This document shows positions 59,447 through 64,000 of a DNA stretch of 64,000 nt, piece by piece. Position 1 is the stretch's first letter. Each line of letters begins with the position of its first letter. The notes beneath the pieces were generated by a model. It had not been told where the DNA came from. It searched no databases and was given only the letters and a program-made list of their open reading frames with translations. The position numbers and the translations under genes are program-made. This DNA is from Portulaca oleracea (Eukaryota > Streptophyta > Magnoliopsida > Caryophyllales > Portulacaceae): contig CM055885.1 of NCBI GenBank assembly GCA_029582165.1, positions 12,398,729 through 12,462,728 on the forward strand, written 5' to 3'.

Positions 59447-62315
59447 ACTGACCCCATACTAGCATGCAAAAACCCCCACACCCATCTACATATAATACTC
59501 CCTCTTCCTTTCTTTTCCAACCCACGCAGGGCACGCCCCCCTTTCCCCATACTTTCCCACGCACGCCGACCCCACCCCATGCAAACCCTCCATCCCTTCT
59601 TCTCCTATTTAAACCCCAACGCACCACCCACAACCACCACACTTGACCACCTGCTGCCACCACACCACCAACCGCAAAACCACCCAAAGCTCCAGCCAAC
59701 CACCGCACCACCACCAACCCCGGCCTCCCTCTGTCGCCCTTTTCTTTCAACCCGATGCAGCCACGCACACCTACCACCACCACCACCTCACCGCCTGCCG
59801 ACCACCTTCCCGTCACCCAACGATCCCGACGAGGCCCAGCACCAACGACCATCGCCTCACCGCCGGAGAACCTCCCAATCGCCGGAAACCACCACTCTCA
59901 ATCTCACACATCTTCACACTCTCAAGCTCCTTCTCTTTTTCTCTCTGCCCGACCACCGCTTCGGACGCCGTCAACCTCCGCCTACCCAGCCACCTGACCG
60001 CCACCCCATCACCACCCAACCACGAAGAGGCTCCACCCTCCTCCCCTTTTTAGTATAACTCTCTCTCCCTCTCTCTCCTTGTGCCCTAATATCTTTGTGT
60101 GTGTGTGTTAAGGTACTGTTTACGTATGCAAGGCATGGATATGGGTTTGGGTCAGGGGTTCGAGGGTTGGGGTGTGCGTGAGTTATGGTGTGTGTGTGGG
60201 TGAGGTAGTATAAGCATGGTAAAATGGTGGGATATTATTTGAGTTTATTATGTGTAAATGAGGTCTAATATGCTTAATATTATGATATTTTATGTTATTA
60301 ATACTCACAAATTTATGTCATAAGTAAATATTATGTTTTGTAATTTTATTATTAAGTCGAAATTTTATTATTTAATTTCGTAAATTTTTATTAAGTCTTC
60401 GTATGATTATAATTAAAGTTTCGTGTTATTATTATTATTAAAAGTTCGTGTTGTTGTTATGAAGTTTTCGTAAGTTATTATTAAGTTTTAAATTATCATT
60501 TTAAGCTATTACTAAAGATTCACATTATTTTTAAATTATTATTAAGTTCATAATTTTATTATTAAGTTTGTAATTTTATTATTTAGTTTCGTAATTTTAT
60601 TATTTAGTTTCGTAATTTTATTATTAAGTTTCATAAGTTTATTATTAAATTTCCATATTATTATTAAATTCGTATTATTATTGAAGTTTATAAGTTATTA
60701 TTAAGTTCGTTTTGTTATTATTAAGTTATTATTTAGCTTTCATAAATTATTGAGGTTCGTTTTACTGTTACTATTAAATTTCGTAAGGTCGCATTATTAA
60801 TATTAAGTTTCGTAATATTATTCTTAGTTTCATGATTTTATTATATAATTTCGTGTTATTATAATGTCCATGTTATCATTTATAAAGCTTCATATTATTA
60901 TTATTATAAAGTTTCGTGTCATTATTATTATGTTCAAAAACCCTACGTAATATTATTATTAAAGTATTAGTACCGAGTTATGGTTTTAAACGTGTCGTTT
61001 CGATTTTATTATATTATCTTTAGAAAATATGTGTTGTGATAGTTATGCTTGTTACAAGGCTAACTAAAGGCTAAGGTTGGGGTATGGTAGGATTCGTGCG
61101 TAACTAACTTTCGTAGAGATCGAGTATTAATTTTAGAAGTTTATATTCGAATTCTAGGTCCGAGCGAGACGACGCAATAGTTAGCTCCCGTGTGTACGTG
61201 TTGCAGTAAAGAGAAGATGTTCAGGTAATGTTTATGTCCTAATCCCCATTGGGATGCTCTTTTATCTGTTTTGTGATTTTAATATGTTTTATGAAGCATG
61301 CATCCCACAGAGGATTTTCTGTAAAATTAGACTATCTGATTTGGATGTTTGAGAATTCTTTTATGAGTTGAGTAAAACATGATAGTCTTTTAAACTTTGA
61401 ATTTTATCCTGCAAGTTTTGAGAAATTGGGTTGGGTTTTGTTGAAGAGTCTGACGTCTAAACTTCATAAGACACTAATAATCCAAGTGAAACCATAAGCG
61501 GGTTGCGGGTAACGACCCAAAGACCATGATCTGTTCGTGCAGGGGAGTTATCAAGAGATCAGGGGATGCCCTGATATAACTGCGGGTAACAACCCAAAGA
61601 CCATGATCTGTTCGTGCAGGGGAGTTATCAAGAGATCGGGGATGTCCCGATATGTTTCTGAAATTTATTCTGGTTCTGGACTGGCCATCCAGGTTCTGTT
61701 TCTGAGTTTTAATATTTTGGGGATAGGCAAATCCCGCCCGCATAATAAAAATTCTGATTATTTCCTGAGGAAAGAATCATTCTGATTTCTGATTCTGATG
61801 TCTGTTTCTGAATTGTTAAAATGTCAATGGAGATTTCTGGAATGTGTTTTCTGAGTTGAAGGTTTGCACTGTTGGTTTTAAAGTTGTGTTATTTCTGAAC
61901 TCTATTTATTTCTGGGTTGGGATTTAAATGAGTTGCGAAAAGGTTTGACTTTCAAATGAATTGAAATGAACTTAAAACTGTTTTAACAGTTAGGGGTAGA
62001 CATTATTGAGATTTCCCCTCATTTTTGTAAATGTTTTGTTTTCAGGTGAAGAGCAGTTATGTGATGGGAACGGGAACTAGCAGTGAGGACGTCCAGAGTT
62101 TTAGATAATGTTTAGTTATGTTATTTTTGAAATTCGAAGTTCTCTTTCGGTTGTTAAGTTGAAGTTCGTAGTTTGTTTTGTTAATCCCTATTCTTGCCTT
62201 GTATTCCTTCGGGGATACGACAGTAACGCCCGAATTAAAGCTGAGTCTTCCGCTAAATTTCTGTCAATGTTAGTTTGACTGTGACGTTTTCACAATCGAA
62301 TTTCCAGGGCGTTAC
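59447..62315 (+). mobile_element. Solo-LTR-like insertion, 2.87 kb
   Basis: Flanked by ATGTC at 59442-59446 and 62316-62320. Excision with one copy joins PMD codons RAYD to ITELYMPDRV in frame, which fixes the ends to within a base or two. The right end GGGCGTTAC(A) resembles chromovirus-type LTR ends. The left part holds a TATTTAAACC promoter-like box (59608) and proline-rich low-complexity frames (59579-60058). The centre (60240-60980) is a degenerate TTATTAAGTTTCGTAA repeat. No gag-pol. Terminal TG...CA is not perfect, so the class remains provisional. Confidence 0.65.
61504..61655 (+). repeat. Two tandem 77-bp units inside the solo-LTR-like insertion
   Basis: Units start at 61504 and 61581, each TGCGGGTAACNACCCAAAGA, then CCATGATCTGTTCGTGCAGG, then a GATC(A)GGGGATG stem-like end. 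They are nearly identical, so the duplication is recent. Confidence 0.9.
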
Positions 62316-63787
62316 ATGTCGTATGCACGAATGCCGCCCTTGTACAACGTCCCGCTGCATGACTTGTATGGGGCAGGTCCGTATGGGGCTCAACTCACAC
62401 GATCCGGCGTGAACGCATCCAAGGAGACCATCAACTGTCGTAGACGCTGTACCGAACTCGGCTGACGGATGGGGAACCACTTGCTCGCGCGAGGCCCATT
62501 AACCGGCCGCTCCCCGTGTGGCCTGAAATCAGGAAAGTACTCGTAGATCCAGGCTTGCAAAAGGGTCAAACACCCGGCCATCTTGGCTGTCCCAGCCCTG
62601 CTCGCTGTCCCTAACTGCCGGAAAAGGATCGCCAAGGTCACCGTACCCCAAGCAATGCGATCAACGATAACGTCAGTGCTAGGCCAGGGATGCGACCTAA
62701 CTCTATCCCTCGATTTGTCCACGAGGATAGTGTTTCCCAACATGCTCAACAACCACGCCCTTATGCTATGGGGACTGGGACAATTGGTTGATAAACTAAT
62801 CAACCTCAACTGGGAGTCAGCTGTGCCACCCTTATCATAAATGTTCTCAGCCTTCAGCTCCGCCATTCCTTTATAAAAAATCCCGGTCACGTACTGGTTA
62901 ACCACTTCCCGAGGAAGACCTTCAGGCATCAGGCCATCAACTACAATACCCAATATATGTTGCACATCATGCAACATGATCGTCATTTCACCGAAGGGAA
63001 GGTGAAATGTGTTTATGTTGGGTTGCCACCTCTCAACGAACGCCGAAATCAACGTCATGTCGATGTTGTCATACATCAACTCCGCCAAATTGGTGATTTG
63101 GATCCTTCCCAGTGCAGCCTGGCATGCGGGATCCATCCTGAACTGCACTGACCTCAATTCCCTCAACGCATTCTTCTTCGTCACACAATCAAGAACAACA
63201 TGGGGCAAACGCTCGCGACCCTCTCATATTACGCTAGCAATGTGACCTCCAAAGCTCGGTATAACGGACCAAATTGCAGGTCCCCCGGGCACGTTACCAT
63301 CAATCTTCCAAGAGTTGTCACCGCTCCGCATCCTCTTCCTATATCTGCTGCTGGACCCTGCTTCACCAGTAGCAGAACTGCTTCCCTGCCCACCCTGTCG
63401 AAATGGGGCAAACTTACCCGATGCATCCCTCATTGGCATGAAACCAGTTGGCCTGGAAACTGGCCCACTAGGTGGCGCAACTGAAGTCGGGACCATTTGT
63501 GTCTCGGGCTCCCCTGTCGAATCGTCCCCCGATGTCTCTGTTCCGGTTGACTCATCTATGACTTGGTTGAGATGGTCAACGAAACCTCGCATCGTCTGAC
63601 TCCCCGTGTCCTCGGGCTGGCCGCCCGCATCATCATTTGCACCCGTACCTCGACCAGCACGGTGTGCTGACGTAGTCACATTGCGTCTGTGAGGGTCACC
63701 TGAATTATCCCCCTCTAACCAGCCGGAAGATGATTCGCCCGGTCCAAAAACCCTCGACCCTTGCCCTTGCCTACTATTTTAGATCAC

Positions 63788-64000
63788 CTGTAAAATGAAG
63801 ACATATGCTATGAACCTTAACTCCTTCATTTTATCGGCAAGAATAAGCGGAAACGGGTTAACGTGGGTTGCCGGGATGGACGCGTCTTTACTCTTTGGGT
63901 CATAACTCCTTCAATTTAACTCCGATGGGTCTCAAATTTTGGGAGCTTAAAGTACACACCAAGAACTATCCATTGATATCTTAAGGGCCTAAAATGGAGT
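63788..64000. other. Upstream intron or leader of the PMD gene
   Basis: Follows the CTTCATTTTACAG acceptor of the PMD exon (minus strand). No coding sequence or terminal inverted repeat is recognised before the window edge. Confidence 0.4.

Larger units (their letters stand above)
47989..63787 (-). pseudogene. PMD (plant mobile domain) protein gene, split by two insertions
   Basis: Minus-strand segments are 62321-63787, 59261-59446, 48277-48423 and a likely last exon to the stop at 47989. The 63787 edge follows a TTTTACAG acceptor. A Ser/Gly-rich N-terminus leads to PMD motifs: WSVIPSFGGHIASVI, LAELMYDNIDMTLISAFVER, FHLPFGEMTIMLHDVQHILG, AWGTVTLAILFRQLG, LLQAWIYEYFPDF, YMPDRVVRQLGHLQHIPRR and HVPWEADVAYNDWF. 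Both inserts lie between codons that join in frame once one target duplication is removed. In-frame stops are TGA 63224-63226 and TGA 62390-62392 (both at positions where Trp is expected), TAG 48277-48279 at an exon end, TGA 48079-48081 and TAA 63779-63781. PMD proteins are known from MULE and gypsy elements and from the cellular MAIN/MAIL genes. Here the tail-to-tail placement beside a MULE suggests the element's second gene. Confidence 0.8.

Noticed and set aside
59445..60058. Overlapping proline/histidine-rich and glycine/valine-rich frames of up to 159 codons on both strands
   Set aside because: Low-complexity CCACC-rich DNA is open in several frames on both strands. It lies inside the solo-LTR-like insertion near its promoter-like box.
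62390..63226. TGA read as selenocysteine or alternative code in the PMD gene
   Set aside because: No supporting structure is seen, and other stops (TAG, TAA) and large insertions show that the gene is simply decayed.

Overview
This is nuclear DNA from a flowering plant, most likely a eudicot. The signs are long AT-rich introns, spliced genes, and plant-specific transposon families: MULE with an OTU domain, PMD, Ty1/copia, Ty3/gypsy, plant LINEs and hAT elements. I see no bacterial operons, rRNA, tRNA or CRISPR. Species cannot be named from the sequence. The only clearly intact cellular gene is an EXS-domain membrane protein gene (ERD1/XPR1/SYG1 family) on the + strand, bases 2521-23458. Its 13 coding exons join in frame to 467 codons plus stop. 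Nearly all of its 21 kb is intron, loaded with transposon debris.

Layout. 1-1540: minus-strand remnant of an unidentified multi-exon gene. 1541-2520: GC-rich divergent leader region and the EXS 5' leader. 2521-23458: EXS gene. Its introns hold a 125-bp tandem repeat (intron 1), LINE tails (introns 2 and 5), an 850-bp palindrome (intron 5), a pararetrovirus-like remnant and LTR-like DNA (intron 8), and a LINE interrupted by LTR-like DNA plus a clean hAT MITE (intron 9). 23.7-27.8 kb: terminal-inverted-repeat elements. 27.8-35.1 kb: a LINE whose ORF1 is split by a Ty1/copia element. 35.1-36.1 kb: LTR and gag start of a second, minus-strand copia. 37.1-43.6 kb: decayed minus-strand Ty3/gypsy (Athila/Tat-like) with two hAT insertions, one of which carries a LINE fragment.

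44.0-63.8 kb: remains of one large Mutator-like element. A + strand transposase fused to an OTU-protease domain (45016-47753) faces a minus-strand PMD gene (47989-63787), so the two genes converge as mudrA and mudrB do in maize MuDR. The PMD gene was split twice: by a young 10.8-kb gypsy-type non-autonomous LTR element (48424-59255, 1.9-kb LTRs, 5-bp target duplication CTCAC) and by a 2.87-kb solo-LTR-like insertion (59447-62315, target duplication ATGTC). Removing each insert with one copy of its target duplication restores the PMD reading frame.

Most striking across loci: several unrelated LTR-type repeats carry arrays of short near-palindromes, each with its own core (TCACGCCCGTGA, ACACGAACGTGT, AACACAATCCGTGTT, AAAACCCGCGCGGGTTTT). 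The stop codons breaking the MULE and PMD genes can all be read as C-to-T or G-to-A transitions, as expected from decay of methylated transposon DNA.
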